Shown here piece by piece: positions 22,730 to 33,936 of a stretch of DNA of 64,000 nt. The notes below the pieces were generated by a model, which ran no database searches, was not told the DNA's origin, and saw only the letters and a list, made by a program, of their open reading frames with translations. The DNA is from Aphidius gifuensis. Lineage: Eukaryota > Arthropoda > Insecta > Hymenoptera > Braconidae. The number at the start of each line of letters is the position of its first letter. Positions within the stretch are counted from its first letter, which is position 1. Both the position numbers and the translations under genes were made by a program. The stretch is from assembly GCF_014905175.1 (NCBI RefSeq), contig NC_057789.1, forward strand, positions 15,366,876-15,430,875, in the 5' to 3' direction.

Positions 22730-24251
22730 GGTTGCCGACCGTTTTCCCGAAATCTTTTTCCCGAATTCCCACTTTCCCGGCGGACAATTTCCCGTATACC
22801 AAATTCCCGAATCCAATTTCCCGAATTCTATTTTCCCGAAGGGTATACTTCCCGAAATAAACTTCATTTTTATATAATTTTTTATGTTTATTCAATATTA
22901 ATTTTAAAGATTAACATTGTATGCAATTGTTCGCAAAAAATCTACTAATTTACTTTCTTCTTTGTATGTTCCGTAATTTAAAGTGACTGATCGTATTCGA
23001 TTCTTGAAGTCTATCCTATACTGCTTTGTTTATTTTGAGGACAGAAGAGCATAAACTAACGGTAAAGCAACAGTATTTATACTGCCAAGTGATGCTTTAC
23101 CTTTTTTTTATAGTTCCCAAAATCGTAAAAACTTGAGTGAAAGTCGATGGGCAAACCTGTTGACAATTTCATAAAATAATATATAATATATTTATTTGCA
23201 TAATCAATATATAATACGAAATTACTTTGAATGTGCCATCTAAAGACCAACAACCACTCTCTGCCAATAGCTCTAGATTCCGCCGTGTTGAAAATACAAG
23301 AACTCTTTTTTTTTTAATCATCATCTTCATGCTCGTCTTCAGCTTCGTCCTCGTCAATATCATAGTGGAGGGAATCAAAAATTAAAAAAGTCTCTCCAGA
23401 AAGTGTTTTCGGATATTTATCTGGAAGGTCTGTTAATTCAGCTAACGTCGTGGGGTTAAGTGGTAAATACCGACGTCGAGCTCTTCGCATATATTTCTTT
23501 AAACTTTCTCTTTCCGGTAATTGACTCAAAACACCTTCAGATAAACCTGCTAGTTCAGTACGCAAAATTTGTGCTGGCGGTTGCTCTGGGTGTTCTTCAG
23601 CTTTTTTTTTCAACTTATAAGTTTTTATTTCAGCATAGCATTCTTCATGATTTTCAGAGTGATCATGCTCTGGCTCTTTTAAAAGAATCGTTTTCATTTG
23701 TACTGGATCAAAAATAGTTATAGCTCGTGCAGAACACTCTTTTCCACGTAATTTTCGACAATCCCAGTAAGTTTTTGCTGTTTTAGGTTTGCCAGATCGT
23801 AAATAAATTAAGCCATTGGAAATTAATTTAGTTTCACCTAAAAGAATTAACTCAGAATTTTCCAAGATTGAATTAACCAAAATTTAAAATGTTTGTTTAT
23901 TTATAAAATTATTGATTTGTTTATAAAATAAAAAAAAAGAATGTTCAAAAAAGTTTATAATGAATGTAGGAATAAAATGTTTAGAAATATGAAAAATCAA
24001 TAAAATTATTGATTTGTTTATGAAATAAAAAAAAAGAATGTTCAAAAAAGTTTATAATGAATATAGAAATAAAATGTTTAGAGATATAAAAAATCAATAA
24101 TTTTATTTTAATTCGGGAAAAAAGTCATTCGGGAAAAACGATCGGGAATATGGAATTCGGGAAAATGAATTCGGGAATTTGGTGTTCGGGAAATTGTCCG
24201 CCGGGAAAATGGGAATTCGGGTAAATGGATTCGGGAAAATGACCGTGAATC
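22730..24251 (-). mobile_element. MULE/FLYWCH transposon (copy 2) with 9-bp duplication
   Basis: Flanked by GAGCAAGCG at 22721-22729 and 24252-24260, an exact 9-bp target duplication as expected for Mutator-like elements. Removing the element and one copy restores the host Polinton frame (RLL|IAS). Both ends are built from 'ttcccgaa' words as in copy 1, with left end GGTTGCCGACCG and right end complement GATTCACGGTCA. It is shorter than copy 1 because most of the transposase core is deleted. Confidence 0.93.
22925..23880 (-). pseudogene. Internally deleted MULE transposase
   Basis: The FLYWCH part is open from 23880 (LISNGLIYLRS, TYWDCRKLRGKECSARA) through AGLSEGVLSQLPERE to an acidic repeat region near 23320, then a frame change, then SLDGTFK with the first catalytic Asp. 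The following exon begins at about 23158 (similar to copy 1 PTIFTQLFTILGT), is frameshifted, and stops after VYALLSSK. The next recognisable piece is the extreme C-terminus (about 22925-22960, similar to FLKAIAHN of copy 1). The second Asp, His/Cys region and NN..E motif are missing, so it cannot catalyse transposition. Confidence 0.8.
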
Positions 24252-25294
24252 GAGCAAGCGTAATCGATCAACGAGCTCATTGCCATCGTCCCAATAAATA
24301 TAATTAACGTTTGATTTATTCTTCTTTTGAAGAGACATTGTTGTTGGGAGCAATCCAAACCCTTTTTTTTCTTCTTCTCAATATATGGTTCAATAAATGT
24401 TATATATTTTGAAGACGCTGGATTTTTTATATAATTATTAATGCTATGATACCTTAAATGGGCATTCGTATTGAGAAGAATTTCAATATAATTTTTTTCA
24501 TCATCATGAGTTATTTTTGTTTTATTTGGTTTTTTAAGAATCGATAATTCCATTAATCCAGGAGTTATCTCATATGTTGTGTGTGCAATATTAATTTTAT
24601 TATTACTTTCAAATATTAAATCAGAATTTCCAATTTTTAATTTGTCTTTTATTTTTTTTACACCATAATCAGCATCCCACTGTAAAGTATTAATTTTTTG
24701 AAAGTATTCTTCAGATAATGGGTCAATACTTGCTTCCTCAGTTGAATCAAATATTTCTTCTACATTACTATTACTTTCATGGAATATATCCTCTTCACTA
24801 CTTGATTCATCAAACTCAGGAGCATCATCTTCATAATTAGTTTTTTCACTTGAATTTACTTTTATTTGATTTTAAACGTTATCATTATTAGAAATATTAT
24901 TTTGCTTATCTTTATTCCTTGTTTCCAAATTAGCAGCTAATTTCTCAAGCCGTAAAATAACTGGTTTTAAATATTCATTAGATGCCTCAGATATATTTTC
25001 TCTTTCTAATTTTAACATTTGATGTTTTTTGCGTATAACATTTTGAACTTTTTCCAATTCACTAAGAAATTTTGTTTCATCAGAGAGTAATTGTTTCGAG
25101 AGAGGCATGTTGATTCTTCGAAGTTACAATATCGACTAATTCTTTTATTAAATTTTTTTATCATTTATATTTATAAAGCAGTCAAAATTTTTTCTATACC
25201 TTCCATTATTCAATTCACGATCCTTATCGATACACATAAAACAATATTTTTCTTTCCAACAATTATTACACATTTCACGAAATTTATTATATTC

Positions 25295-25561
25295 TGTTGG
25301 GATTATTGTGATGCGTGGAGGTGTTTAAATAAATATAGAACAACAATTATATTGTAATAAGTGATTGTTTAATTAAATGTTATATCAATATACAGAGATA
25401 CTATATGCTGTACTTGCATGGACGGCAAGGATAGCTCAACTAACTGTGTGTAAAAAGTATATATGAGCATGTATATGTGTCAGTGTGAATGTATATGTAT
25501 ATGTTACTATACTACCGACCAGTGCTGTAGCTTGTATAGGTCATGTATTTAAGTTCCAACA
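25295..25561 (-). repeat. 3' LTR of the Copia element
   Basis: A 267-bp segment with terminal TGTTGG...CCAACA, adjoining a purine-rich tract internally. The flanking Polinton sequence immediately left is TATTC; the partner duplication is lost with the 5' end. Confidence 0.85.
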
Positions 25562-28470
25562 CCCCCCCTCAAGCCAGCATTGGTAAGACCAAATTTATCT
25601 ATACATTTATAATGTGCTGGTCCTGTCAACCCTTTGGTCATGACATCTGCCATTAATTCTTCTGACTTCAAATAATGTAAATCAATTGTTTTATTTTGTA
25701 CTGCCTCTCTAATCAAATGATAACGAATATCAATATGTTTAGTCTTCGCATGATGTACTGGATTACGTGCCAATTCTTGTGCACCTTGATTATCATTATA
25801 CAATTTTACATTATCACAATTATCATTATTGGTGATTTCTTTTAATAATCTTGACAAATAAGTTGCTTCCTTAGTTGCTTGAGACAATGCTACACATTCA
25901 GCTTCAGTTGAAGAGCTTGCAACTGACCTTTGTTTCTTCGTTTGCCAACTTATTGCACCACATGATAATATAAATGTGTACCCAGTGTACGACCTTCTAT
26001 CTTGAGTACACTGTCCCCAATCTGCATCAACAAACCCTCAAGTGGTTTATTATTATTTTTATATTTCAAAACAACATCTTTAGTACCTTGTAGGTATCTT
26101 AAAACCCTTTTCCCTGCTGTCCAGTGTCTTTCATCATTTTTATTATTGAACTGACTTAAAAAATTGACAGCAAACATTATGTCAGGTCTGGTACTAGTTG
26201 CCAAGTACATGAGGCTTCCTATCAGCTCTTGATATTTGTGACCTTCATGTAACTTTTGTTCATTAACACCTTCATGGTGATCAAATTGCAAGTTCTTTTC
26301 AATTGGTGTTTTAACTGGCTTACATTTGTCCATGTTAAATCTTTCTAAAACATCATTTATGTATTTAGTTTGACCAATTGTTATTTCTTCACTATTTTGT
26401 TTAATTTCTAAACCCAAGCAATAATTTGCTTTTCCAAGATCTTTAATTTGAAAGTACTTGTTTAATTTAACTTTAAATTCTTGTGTCCATTTTTCATCTG
26501 ATGAACTGATTAAAATATCATCCACGTAGACTACTACCAACATCAGTTTATTATTTTTACGACATATGTACAAACAACCATCATACTTCGATTGTGTCAT
26601 CCCTAACTTCGTTAGTACTTCATTTAATTTTTTGTACCATTGACGACTTGCTTGTTTTAAACCATAAATGGCCTTTTTTAATTTACATACTTGGTTGTTT
26701 AATTTTAATTTTGTCAACATGTTCTTTGCTTGTTTAGATAAATGATGATTATTTTGTGTTGATATGGTTTTTAATGATTCATTTAAATATTCTGGAATTT
26801 CCATAAATATATCTTCTTCCAGTTCAGCATTTAGAAATGCTGTATTTACATCTACTTGATGTACAATCATATTATTTTGCACTGACAATGCCAAAAATAT
26901 TCTGACAGTGCTCATTCTTACAACTGGTGCAAAGATATCGTTGTAGTCTAATCCAGGATGTTGACTATACCCTTTTACAACTAAACGTGCCTTTCTTTTG
27001 TTTAAATCACCAGATTTATCATATTTATTTTTTAATATTAATCTACATCCAATTATTTCTCTGTCAATTGGTCTATCAACAACTTCCCAAGTTTTATTGT
27101 TTAACATTGCTTTAAATTCATCAACAATTGCTATTTTCCATTCTTGTACATCTTCACCTTGTAATGCATCTTTAAGTTGAACTTCACCCAATGACGTTGA
27201 TTCATCATAATTGAGTGTTTTACTTTCAAGATTTGTATTTGTATAAATCTTTTTGGGTCTTCCTCGACCACCAGTCCTTACATACGTTGGACAACCTCTA
27301 CCTCTACCAGGTGTTTGATTTATTGTTTTCTTGATTTTTTCATTTGAGTCAATTATTTTTTCAATTCTTTTGTTTAAATTATTAACATTTTGTTGACTTT
27401 TTTGTATTGTTCCAGGACTAAACCCTTTGAAATTTTCACCACCATTATCATCACTATATATTTTATCATTATGTTTTGGTGTACATTTTTCAATTCTTGT
27501 ATTTTTATCACTGTCAACACTTTCTGTTTCAAACCATGAATCATCTTCATTTATATTTAATTCTTCATCTTTTTCATTTAACACAATTACATTTCTAGTT
27601 ATTTTCAATTTATTTTCTTGTTTTAACCATACTCTAAAACCTTTTGTTTCATTTGATCCAGTAGTCATTTTGTCATCTTCATAACCCAAGAAGATACATT
27701 CATGTGTACGTTCAGCCAATTTATCAATATTTGGATTTTTATTTAAGCAATATCCCCTTGCTCCAAATAATTTTAAATTTGTAATATCAGGTAATTTTCC
27801 TGTCCACAATTCATATGGAATTTCACCATTCAGACTACGTGATGGACATCTATTTCTCAAATAGTTAGCTGTGGCAATTGCTTCTGCCCAAAAATATTTT
27901 TCTAACTTTGACTGTATTAACATGCATCTAGCCATGTCAAACAAAGTTCTATTTTTCCTCTCTGCAACTCCATTCAGTTAGGGTGTATGAGCAACAGTCA
28001 ATCCCATAACCATACCAGCATCACGTAAAAAACTATCAAAATTATTATTCAAGTACTCTGTACCTCTATCACACTGTATTTGTTTTATTTTTCTATTTGT
28101 TTGAGTTTCAACCATATTTTTGTAATCTTTAAAAGCGTTAAGTGCTTGATTTTTATGTTTTAAAAATTTGACTGTGCACATACGTGAATAATCATCTATG
28201 AATGTTATCACCCATCTCATTCCTCCTTTTGATGGTATTCTGTATGGTCCACCTAAATCAGTGTGTACCAATTCCAATAATTTTGTCTTTCTATTTGACT
28301 TCTTTGGAAACTGATTTTCGTAATACTTTCCCATAATACATACTTCACATGGTTTAACTGGTTCAATATCATTACATGTAATATTTAAATTTTTCAATAA
28401 TAATTTTAAATCTTTGAAGTTTAAATGGCCAAGTTTCTGATGCCAATTTATAAATTCTTCTATCAATAGT
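25549..28470 (-). pseudogene. Copia polyprotein, integrase to RNase H
   Basis: From about 28465 downward: GAG-pre-integrase zinc region (WHQKLGHLNFKDL ... CEVCIMGK), integrase core (LVHTDLGGPYRIPSKGG, CDRGTEYLN), a nonsense TAA at 27978 where a Gln is expected (HTP*LNGVAER), then linker, reverse transcriptase with VVYVDDILISS, and Copia RNase H ending in a frame displaced near 26035 (ATKEATYLSRLL, HAKTKHIDIRYHLIREA). So there is one stop and one frameshift in about 960 codons. This suggests a fairly young but dead copy. It belongs to Ty1/Copia by domain order (integrase before reverse transcriptase). Confidence 0.93.
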
Positions 28471-28632
28471 ATTGTGAAAGCCATGAATTCAGTAAAAGCA
28501 AATAAAGACCAATTAGAAGAAAATAAAAGACACAACAAGATGATGGAAACAATTTCAATGGGTAAAGGGCTGCGTTTGGCACCTTATAAAAGTGGTTTTG
28601 GGCTCTACTTGTCTCCAAAAAACTTGAATTGA
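28471..28632 (+). pseudogene. Truncated Polinton protein upstream of protease
   Basis: An open frame of about 53 codons ends at TGA 28630-28632, overlapping the protease ATG by one base (TGATG). It is basic, with LEENKRHNKMME and a GLY-rich tail (YKSGFGLYLSP). Similar short basic proteins precede the protease in insect Polintons. The N-terminal part is missing at the Copia junction. Function unknown; a core or minor virion protein is conceivable. Confidence 0.6.
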
Positions 28633-28994
28633 TGTTTCCTCAACGAGCACTAACTGACCGAGATATATTAAAATTTGCTAAACAATTAAAAATTCAAAAT
28701 TGTAGAGGAGTTTTTATGCGTAATGATATGCCAAAAAGCGGCTCTTGGAAAATGGAATCAGGAATTATTAATTTGGATGATAAAAAAAATGCAGGAACTC
28801 ATTGGGTTGCATATAAAAAATTAAACAAAAGTTTAGCAATGTATTTTGATAGCCTTGGTAACCTGCAACCACCAAAAGAACTTGTCAGATATCTCGATGT
28901 TGGCAACATTAATTATAATTATGAGCGTTATCAAGATTGGGATACTTTTAATTGTGGTCATTTATGTTTAAAATTTTTAACTGAAAAGGTATAA
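28632..28994 (+). CDS. Polinton adenain-like cysteine protease
   Basis: 121 residues from ATG 28632 (a TTG codon lies just before it). The catalytic set of the adenovirus-type (C5, Ulp1-fold) protease is visible: His in GTHWVAYKK (about residue 55), Asp in MYFDSLGN (about 72) and Cys in FNCGHLCLKFL (about 112). This enzyme matures capsid proteins. It lies 50 bp upstream of the minor capsid gene on the same strand. No lesion is seen; length is normal for the family. Confidence 0.9.
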   Translation: MFPQRALTDRDILKFAKQLKIQNCRGVFMRNDMPKSGSWKMESGIINLDDKKNAGTHWVAYKKLNKSLAMYFDSLGNLQPPKELVRYLDVGNINYNYERYQDWDTFNCGHLCLKFLTEKV

Positions 28995-29043
28995 AAGTAG
29001 AGTAAAAAATAAATTTAGCATTAGTCTTTTATAAACTTTGGAG

Positions 29044-29718
29044 ATGTTAACGTTGACCTTAACTGGAATATCATCCGTTCTCGAAGCTCAATACTTTCCA
29101 CCAATACAGTTATCAAGTGAAAAAAATTATTCATTAGCTCTTATTTCGTTTTTGTCATCCAATTCAATACCAAATATTGATGAAAATAATAACACAATCG
29201 AATTTGCAAGTTTGAATAAGGGTGAAAAAAAGAAAATTATAAGTCCTACTGGAAGTTATGAGATTAAAGATCTTGCTGTGATTTTGAAACCGCACGGGAT
29301 TGAATTAAGTTCTAATAATAATACACTTCATTCGCAAATCAAAACTCGTAAACACATTGATTTTACCCATCCAAAATCACCAGCACAGTTACTTGGTTTT
29401 CAACCGCAAATATTTACCCCTAATCAAATATATGAATCAAATGTGCCAGTGAATATTTTTCAAATCAATCAACTGCGAATTGAATGTAACATAACAACAG
29501 GGGCTTAAATTAACAATTAAAAAGTTCACACAATACATAGTTTTTTTCCAACGGTACCGCCAGGATATAAAATAATTGAAGTGCCAGCATCACCAATTTA
29601 CCTGCCAATTAGTGTTAAAACAATTGATCATTTACGAATACGAATTGTTGATCAAAAAGGGCGACCTGTTAATTTTCGCGGTGGAACAATCACGATTACA
29701 TTACATGTAAAACTATAG
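29044..29718 (+). pseudogene. Polinton minor capsid protein (penton-like), broken
   Basis: The first part, 29044-29508, runs from MLTLTLTGISSVLEAQYFPP through a conserved block with GSYEIKDLAVIL and LLGFQPQ to RIECNITTGA and a stop. The C-terminal part continues in another frame at about 29535-29718 (FFPTVPPGYKIIEVP ... PVNFRGGTITITLHVKL). A frame break near 29505-29530 therefore splits the gene. The single-jelly-roll minor capsid protein forms vertices in this virus-like group. It lies between the protease and the small and major capsid genes. Confidence 0.82.
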
Positions 29719-29720
29719 AG

Positions 29721-29888
29721 ATGGGAGTTTTATTTAATTCTCGTGCAATAAAAAGAGGATTTTCATATAAAAACAACACATCATGGAAAGCACCAGTCAG
29801 TCTGAATCGAACATCAAAGAAGTTAACAGCTCAAAATATAAATTACCTAAAAAGTCTGGGTCTCAAACTAAAAAATACTGGACGATAA
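29721..29888 (+). CDS. Small basic Polinton protein
   Basis: 55 residues, starting 2 bp after the minor capsid stop. It is basic, ending with LTAQNINYLKSLGLKLKNTG, a 'find-site then SLGL' tail that small proteins before the major capsid gene tend to have. It appears intact. Role unknown. Confidence 0.55.
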   Translation: MGVLFNSRAIKRGFSYKNNTSWKAPVSLNRTSKKLTAQNINYLKSLGLKLKNTGR

Positions 29889-29936
29889 ATTTTAATTGGA
29901 TTAATATAACTTGTTTGAACTGTTTCGCGAGTCAAA

Positions 29937-31163
29937 ATGAGTGAAGAAAATATTCTCGATATTAATGCGCCAGTTCATTTTAGTGATGATATATCAAACT
30001 ATGAAATTCATGCACATGAGCCTTTTGGATCATCTAGCTATGAGAACAGCGATGAAATAAGAATTTTAATTCAAAATCAAGATTTGTTTATATTGCCGTC
30101 AAAGAGCGCCATCCACATTAGCGGTAAATTGGGTGCAGCGAATGGTATTGATCCAATAGGTAGCATTCAGCTAGTTAGCAATGCTATGTGTTTTTTATTT
30201 GAAGAAATGCGTTATGAATTAAATGGAGTTTTAATTGATAAATCAAAAAATCTTGGTATTACAACCTCAATGAAAAACTATTTATCATTAAATTCATTAA
30301 CAAATTATGAAAACGCTGGATGGCTTAATCAAATTGAGGATATAAATTGAGGAAATAATAATGGATATTTCGATTTCTGTGTACCGTTAAAAATGCTTCT
30401 CGGTTTTGCAGAAGACTATCAAAAAATTATAGTTAATGCTAAACATGAAATTATTTTAGTAAGATCTCGCTCTGATGTAAATGCAATAGTTAAACATCAA
30501 GAAGTTGCAGCAATGCCAGCTTTTAAATTAACAATTTCAAAAATTGAATGGTTGATGCCATATATAATGCTATCAAATAGAAATAAAATGGAAATGATGA
30601 AATATATACAAAAGGACCCAATAATCTCCATTGGATTTAGGAGCTGGGAACTGTATGAATATCCATTGCTGCCAACAACTAATCAAATAATATGGACTGT
30701 AAAAACTAGCTCACAATTGGAAAAACCTCGTTTTGTTATTCTTGGTTTTCAAACGAATAGAAAAAATGATTGGACGAAAAATGCTGGGAATTTTGATCAT
30801 TGTGATCTAACAAATGTGAAATTATATCTTAATTCTTCCATTTATCCATATGGAAATTTAAATCTCGATATTGAAAAAAATCAATATTCTATGTTGTATG
30901 AGATGTATAATAATTTTACTGACTCTTATTATGCAACAAAAATAGAATCACTATCAAAAGATTCTTTCATAACTCAATGTCCATTGGCTGTGATTGATTG
31001 CAGCAAACAAAATAAGTTATTAAAAACTGGAGCAGTTGATGTTCGTCTTGAATTTGAATCGAAGAACAATTTTCCTGGAAGAACTTCAGCTTATTGTTTA
31101 ATTTTACATGACAACATTATTGAGTATAAACCAATCAGCGGAATAGTTCATAAATTAAGTTAA
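29937..31163 (+). pseudogene. Polinton major capsid protein, one nonsense codon
   Basis: A continuous frame of 408 codons broken only by TGA at 30348-30350 (after NQIEDIN). Upstream are blocks typical of the double-jelly-roll major capsid protein (INAPVHFSDDISNYEIH, MRYELNGVLID) and downstream VPLKMLLGFAEDYQKIIVN and DVRLEFESKNNFPG. It forms the hexon-like shell. A single point change explains the defect, suggesting recent inactivation. Confidence 0.88.
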
Positions 31164-31192
31164 AAAATAAAATTTTAATAAAAACTTATAAA

Positions 31193-31234
<42 letters not shown>

Positions 31235-31294
31235 TGAAAGGTTTAAGGTGAAAAAAAAATAAATAAATAATTTGAAAACTTTTGAATTTGTTGT
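31164..31294. repeat. (TAA)n microsatellite between convergent genes
   Basis: AATAATAAT run at 31196-31233 in the short gap between the major capsid stop and the next minus-strand gene. Confidence 0.85.
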
Positions 31295-31651
31295 TTATGA
31301 TTTTATTTCTTCTGTTGAAATAGGTTCTTGAAAGTCAGAGTCCATTATAATACAATTATCGAATTTTATATCACGATTATTCTCTCCGCTGCACGTCATT
31401 ATTAAACTGCCTTCTTTTATTGCTTTTTGTAATTCCAAATATTCGTTTTCATCGTTTGAGAAGAGAGTGGCGAATCTTTTAGGTAAATACAGGTAATAAG
31501 CGTTGTCTATTTCTACTGTGGCTGCAGCTCCGAATTTTCCAGAATCAAACTTGAGCAATTTGGTGATTCTGTATGCTAAATTTTTTGATAAATCTTTTAT
31601 AACTTTGCGTTGTTTACCTCTTTGAAGCTGCTTTGTCTTTGTGAACGCCAT
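31295..31651 (-). CDS. Conserved small Polinton protein (function unknown)
   Basis: 118 residues, intact. A basic N-terminus (TKTKQLQRGKQRK) is followed by a beta-rich stretch (KFGAAATVEIDNAYYLYLPKR) and an acidic tail. Insect Polintons often encode a protein with a similar 'LPKR' block here; a DNA-binding role is plausible but not shown. Convergent with the major capsid gene. Confidence 0.6.
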   Translation of the reverse strand: MAFTKTKQLQRGKQRKVIKDLSKNLAYRITKLLKFDSGKFGAAATVEIDNAYYLYLPKRFATLFSNDENEYLELQKAIKEGSLIMTCSGENNRDIKFDNCIIMDSDFQEPISTEEIKS

Positions 31652-31761
31652 TTTATAAATTCTAAAATAAAATTATTTATATACATGAAGAAATTAGTAT
31701 TTATTATAGATATAATATTCATATACCTATATATATATATATAATAATAAGTATAATAATA

Positions 31762-31861
31762 AGTTTTGATCATTTACAATTAAAAAAAATAGTGAAATAA
31801 TGCTTCAAAAAGGTAGTATTTACAATTTTTCTGAAAAACAAAATTGTAAATGATCAAAACT
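31762..31861. repeat. Hairpin with 20-bp perfect arms
   Basis: AGTTTTGATCATTTACAATT at 31762-31781 and its exact complement at 31842-31861, 60 bp apart. Confidence 0.9.
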
Positions 31862-32606
31862 ATGAATATTGTATGCTATAAAATTCAATACTCTATAAAA
31901 TAAGACCAACGCGAACTTGAACGGTCGAAAATTAAAGTCTCCATGATCAAAATGGTGAATGAAGTGTATTAAACCCATGTTAATCAAATGGAAAAAACAA
32001 ATGACCCCTGAACCACCTCTATATATTTTTCAATTGAGTTCAAATTTTTTCTGGGCATGATTTAGAGCTGTATAAACTTGTATGAAGATGGGTGAAAAGA
32101 AAAAAAAATATCGAAAAAAAAAAAAACACCCTCATATATATATATGTATATAAAATATATATTTATTTATTTATATGAAAACTTACCAGTTGAGAACTGT
32201 TGTTGAATCTTTAGATTTCCTGAGAGAACTAATGCTACTGATGTTAAAAACATCCATATTTATAATACAAACCAAATATCCCCTCTAAATATCACATTAT
32301 TTTTCCATTAGTTTAAATATGTTGAAAAAATAATATTGTGTGGGAAATAAGTGAAGAAATCTAGATAAAAGATGCTTAATCTATGTATATTGATTTTTAT
32401 TAGGTTGAATATTTAAAAGAAAAATATATATCTCTATTCTAGCAGGTTTTCGTAAATAAATCGGATTTTAAAAAACAATCAAGCCTATCGAAATAATAAA
32501 AAAAAAAAAAAAAAAAAAGATTTTTCTATTCAGGTAAACGGTTAGTTTATAAATCAATAAAAAATAATATGTGAAAGCATCTCAAATTCCTTCAAATATT
32601 TTAGAA

Positions 32607-32950
32607 AGATCTTTGACTCCTCCCATACACAAGTTTTTCTATACTATATAGAATTTAAAAAAATTGTGAAACCTGTGAATGTTTAGAAAAAAATAATTTT
32701 ATATTTGAAAGAATTTATGTCTTCTTGACCTGAAAAATTTGTAGAGTTGCATCGACCTTTTCTGATTGGAAGGTTTGTTTACGATCCAATTCAAAATATG
32801 CAGCGGTAACTTAAATTCTTTCAATTTTATCCTCCTCCCTATTAAAAAGATCTTTGACTCCTCCCATACACAAGTTTTTCTATACTATATAGAATTTGAA
32901 AAAATGGTGAAACCTGTGAATGTTTGGGAAAAAATAATTTTTTTTATTTT
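32607..32950 (+). repeat. ~105-bp direct duplication 241 bp apart
   Basis: AGATCTTTGACTCCTCCCAT and about 85 following bases occur at 32607 and again at 32848 with a handful of differences. Confidence 0.9.
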
Positions 32951-33144
32951 TTTACATTGCTATGTTGAAATAGTCGAGCACAAACGTGTTTGAACCTGTT
33001 TCATAATACATTATATATATTATGGAGCTCAATCTAAACCTAAACAATTAAAATATACATTTATTTCAAATAAAAAGCAAACAACAAGCAATTATATATA
33101 TATATATTTTAAAGCTATTTATTTATTGCAATATTTATTTTACA

Positions 33145-33936
33145 TTATGATTCGATATTTGATCTTTCTTCTCTACATTTTGAACAATCTTTCCTTGCTA
33201 CGTGTAAGAAAAGTCCAAAGTCATCTGTTGAATCCAAATCATTTTGTAGAGGATGTTGATTACATTTTCTTAATCCTAAAATTGTTGGATTTGTCTTTCG
33301 TTTTCTCATTTCATCTATTTGGTGAGAACCAAATTTGATAATTGCCATTATCGGAAGTTCTCTAATTTCAGCTTGAGCTAAATCCGCAATATTATCCACA
33401 CCACAAAAATGTATTATTGATTTTTTCATATTGGCTTTTGTTGTAAAAGTCTTAATATACCATGACTTTATCCGCTCAACGTTTTCTAGAGAGCATTTAT
33501 AAGACTCACAGTGTAAATGCATTTGTGAATGTCGTATAGCTGGATGTTCTTCTTCTAATATTTTTATGTCTGGACATCCTAGCTCATTTAAGTTGAAAAT
33601 TGTTTTTGGATTATTGCGTAAAACAAAAGCTAACCACTTTTTTTTATCTTCACCTTTTACAAATAAGTATGAAAATTTTTCAATTTCTTGATTAATAATA
33701 TTTGCGATTTCGCTATATTCTTCACTGCCAAACTCCCAACACATACCATGATAGGTTGATTCACATTTAGATATAATTTTATTGAATTTATCACTTAATT
33801 GTGTTCTTTCACAGGGTGGTTTGAATATTTTAACTATTCGTTTAAGTTTAGAGCTCAATGGTTGAATAGCTAGCTCTTTTAACACAAATAAACCTTGATC
33901 TTCTTGGAAACCTTGGGAATCGATGAATGCTGACAT
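33145..33936 (-). CDS. Conserved Polinton protein (~263 aa, function unknown)
   Basis: Intact frame. It begins with SAFIDSQGFQEDQGLFVLKELAI, has KIFKPPCER and WEFGSEEYSEIANII blocks, an ELGCPDIKILEEEHPAIRH segment with conserved Cys/His, and ends with a Cys-rich tail (ARKDCSKCREE). Proteins with the same opening are common in insect Polintons; the Cys/His content suggests metal binding, perhaps a nuclease-like fold, but I cannot assign an activity. It is the last recognisable Polinton gene on the right. Confidence 0.65.
   Translation of the reverse strand: MSAFIDSQGFQEDQGLFVLKELAIQPLSSKLKRIVKIFKPPCERTQLSDKFNKIISKCESTYHGMCWEFGSEEYSEIANIINQEIEKFSYLFVKGEDKKKWLAFVLRNNPKTIFNLNELGCPDIKILEEEHPAIRHSQMHLHCESYKCSLENVERIKSWYIKTFTTKANMKKSIIHFCGVDNIADLAQAEIRELPIMAIIKFGSHQIDEMRKRKTNPTILGLRKCNQHPLQNDLDSTDDFGLFLHVARKDCSKCREERSNIES

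Larger units (their letters stand above)
22631..25108 (-). pseudogene. Polinton coiled-coil protein, split by a MULE
   Basis: The minus-strand reading begins at 25108 with a charged, coiled-coil-like segment (LSDETKFLSELEKVQNVIRKK), has an in-frame TAA near 24870, and continues through an acidic region and a block containing LMELSILKKPNKTKI. It loses frame in a T/A run near 24360, and continues as YWDDGNELVDRLRLL to 24252, where the MULE begins. On the other side of the MULE it resumes exactly as IASQTAGNGSHNNEIMSII to a stop near 22631. This protein accompanies integrase in insect Polintons; its role is not established (a minor virion protein is one proposal). Three lesions: stop, frameshift and transposon insertion. 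Confidence 0.75.
25295..28470 (-). mobile_element. Copia-type LTR retrotransposon, 5' half missing
   Basis: On the minus strand: integrase, reverse transcriptase and RNase H, a polypurine tract (complement of ccccccctcaagcc at 25562-25575) and one LTR at 25295-25561. There is no gag, protease, primer-binding site or 5' LTR. At about 28470 Copia sequence changes directly into a plus-strand Polinton gene fragment. LTR elements do not usually insert 5'-truncated, so a post-insertion deletion is likely. Confidence 0.9.
31652..33144. other. Intergenic part of the Polinton
   Basis: About 1.5 kb of AT-rich sequence with no domain-bearing frame. It holds a perfect palindrome with 20-bp arms (31762-31861) and a ~105-bp direct duplication (from 32607 and 32848). 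Confidence 0.6.
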
